A stretch of 63,740 nt of DNA from a virus. This document shows positions 63,040-63,740 of the stretch, one piece after another; position 1 is the first letter of the stretch; each line of letters begins with the position of its first letter. The translations under genes and the position numbers were made by a program. Location: positions 1 to 63,740 of the IMG/VR virus record IMGVR_UViG_3300033571_013671; one strand, 5' to 3'. The notes under the pieces were generated by a model. It was not told where the DNA came from. It made no database searches and was given only the letters and a program-made list of their open reading frames with translations.

Positions 63040-63740
63040 TTAAGTAAACATTGAGAATGATAAATCCACAATTCTTATTGAGTTGGAAGGTCCACTACCA
63101 GTATCATTTTTAACGACCACTTGAAATTCGTCATTAATCCACGCATCTGATATTCCATTAAATGTTATCCCTTGTATATTATTTGCTTGTGGTGTTATAG
63201 ACATACCTATAGGTAAGAAAGTAAAAGTAACGCCACGTTTTCTTCTTACTTGAAATGTAAGTTGTTGGTTTTGTCCATTTTGAACTGTAAGGGAAACTGT
63301 GAATTTTAAATAAGTTGCACTTGAAGTACCTGATGCTGGAGGATAATTATAAGTTAATTTATGTATTGTTGCGGTAGTGGCACCAGTAGTTACAGTAAAT
63401 AAATTATTATATGGGGCGAATGTTGTAGGTGCACCAATTACTGGTGTAAAAACACCTTGACCTACAGTAACAAATGATGTATTAGTAATATTATTTTCAT
63501 AATATGTATAACCCCTAGAATTCGGTTCTCCAGTTGCTAAATCACCTATATGTGCTAAAACCCCACTTTCACTTTGAAATTGGTGGGTTACAGTTGTACC
63601 TATTGGGATTAAAGTAGTGTCAAAACAATTAGTACCTGTTGGTAATCCACCAGAATTCATATTATTCATACAAAAATCTCCTGACATAAATGTATCACCT
63701 GTAATATTTACATCACCATCAATACAAACATTACCATCAA
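63040..63740 (-). CDS. Fibre-like protein, 5' part beyond window
   Basis: The frame ends at a stop at 63040 and is open to the window edge, so the start lies outside. An internal Met at 63687 could be mistaken for a start, but upstream codons continue the same pattern (DGNVCIDGDVNITGDTF), typical of beta-helical fibre stems. Gly/Thr/Asn-rich beta sequence follows, with VRRKRGVTFTFLPIGMSI near the end. A fibre or structural tip protein is likely. It is similar in style, not in alignable sequence, to the gene at the left edge. Confidence 0.6.
   Translation of the reverse strand, partial: DGNVCIDGDVNITGDTFMSGDFCMNNMNSGGLPTGTNCFDTTLIPIGTTVTHQFQSESGVLAHIGDLATGEPNSRGYTYYENNITNTSFVTVGQGVFTPVIGAPTTFAPYNNLFTVTTGATTATIHKLTYNYPPASGTSSATYLKFTVSLTVQNGQNQQLTFQVRRKRGVTFTFLPIGMSITPQANNIQGITFNGISDAWINDEFQVVVKNDTGSGPSNSIRIVDLSFSMFT

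Noticed and set aside
62400-63071. Start at 63071 for the 208-residue protein
   Set aside because: It overlaps the end of the preceding gene by 32 bases and adds MWIYHSQCLLKKIKK, which looks like untranslated leader. ATG 63026 is cleaner.
1-63740. The two edge fibre fragments as one gene across a circular junction
   Set aside because: A direct join is out of frame and hits a stop quickly. A 5-base overlap (TTGAT) would make it in frame, but such an overlap is trivial in these repeats. Capsid, portal and terminase genes are also missing, so the window is not a whole genome.
1-63740. Diversity-generating retroelement, CRISPR array, tRNA genes, integrase
   Set aside because: No reverse transcriptase, template/variable repeats, spaced direct repeats, cloverleaf-like sequence or recombinase was seen on either strand.

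Overview
The window is a stretch of a large, A+T-rich (about 70% by eye) tailed-phage genome with a T4-like contractile tail. It holds a tail sheath (gp18 type), tail tube (gp19), tape measure, gp26-like protein, gp53-like and gp25/gp6-like baseplate wedge proteins and a very large baseplate hub. It also holds a T4-style replication set: gp32-like SSB, UvsX/RecA, RNase H/FEN exonuclease, DnaB/gp41-like helicase and a B12-dependent ribonucleotide reductase. The host is probably a member of the Bacteroidota. The reasons are the near absence of Shine-Dalgarno sequences, a Bacteroidota-type promoter (TTTG, 19 bp, TATATTTG) before the one substantial rightward gene, that gene's signal peptide ending in FSQ, and a small DUF5522-like protein of a type common in Bacteroidota. 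Terminase, portal and capsid genes are absent, so this is only part of the genome.

Layout. Nearly all genes are on the minus strand, so transcription runs from high to low coordinates. 63740-62400: end of a fibre-like gene (cut by the window) and an unknown virion-type protein. 62245-62403: a tiny rightward ribbon-helix-helix gene facing the sheath gene across a palindrome-rich control region. 62100-43626: sheath, tube, gp26-like protein with a possible frameshift partner, and tape measure, interleaved with seven proteins that share a short N-terminal tag. 43432-33797: baseplate hub, gp53 and a tube-adaptor-like protein. 33764-31827: small unknown genes. 31705-24840: replication and nucleotide genes. 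24751-23278: HNH endonuclease, DUF5522-like protein and a rightward secreted metzincin-type protease. 23207-1: a tagged EGF-like protein, gp25, gp6, then a series of large Cys-rich virion proteins ending in a 2842-residue giant and a fibre gene cut by the left edge.

The most interesting feature is a set of about nine proteins (94 to 1186 residues) with related N-terminal leaders. The leaders are short, basic and amphipathic and end near an [LI]-x-E tripeptide, as in T4 capsid-targeting propeptides cleaved by the prohead protease. One member carries a second, internal copy of the tag. Another combines a zinc-protease motif (HELTH) with a HAD-phosphatase-like domain. I infer a set of packaged and injected, or proteolytically matured, virion proteins.

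Regulation. Rho-independent terminators lie after several transcripts. Strong TTGAnT-17-TATWAW promoters precede the SSB and ribonucleotide reductase genes and the 1197-residue baseplate gene. A separate AT-rich element, ATATTTAT on the coding strand, recurs before at least 13 minus-strand genes, most of them structural. No gap exceeds 300 bases. The largest (43433-43625, 62101-62244, 31706-31826, 26700-26793) hold the promoters and operators described. I saw no tRNA, rRNA, CRISPR array, reverse transcriptase or integrase.
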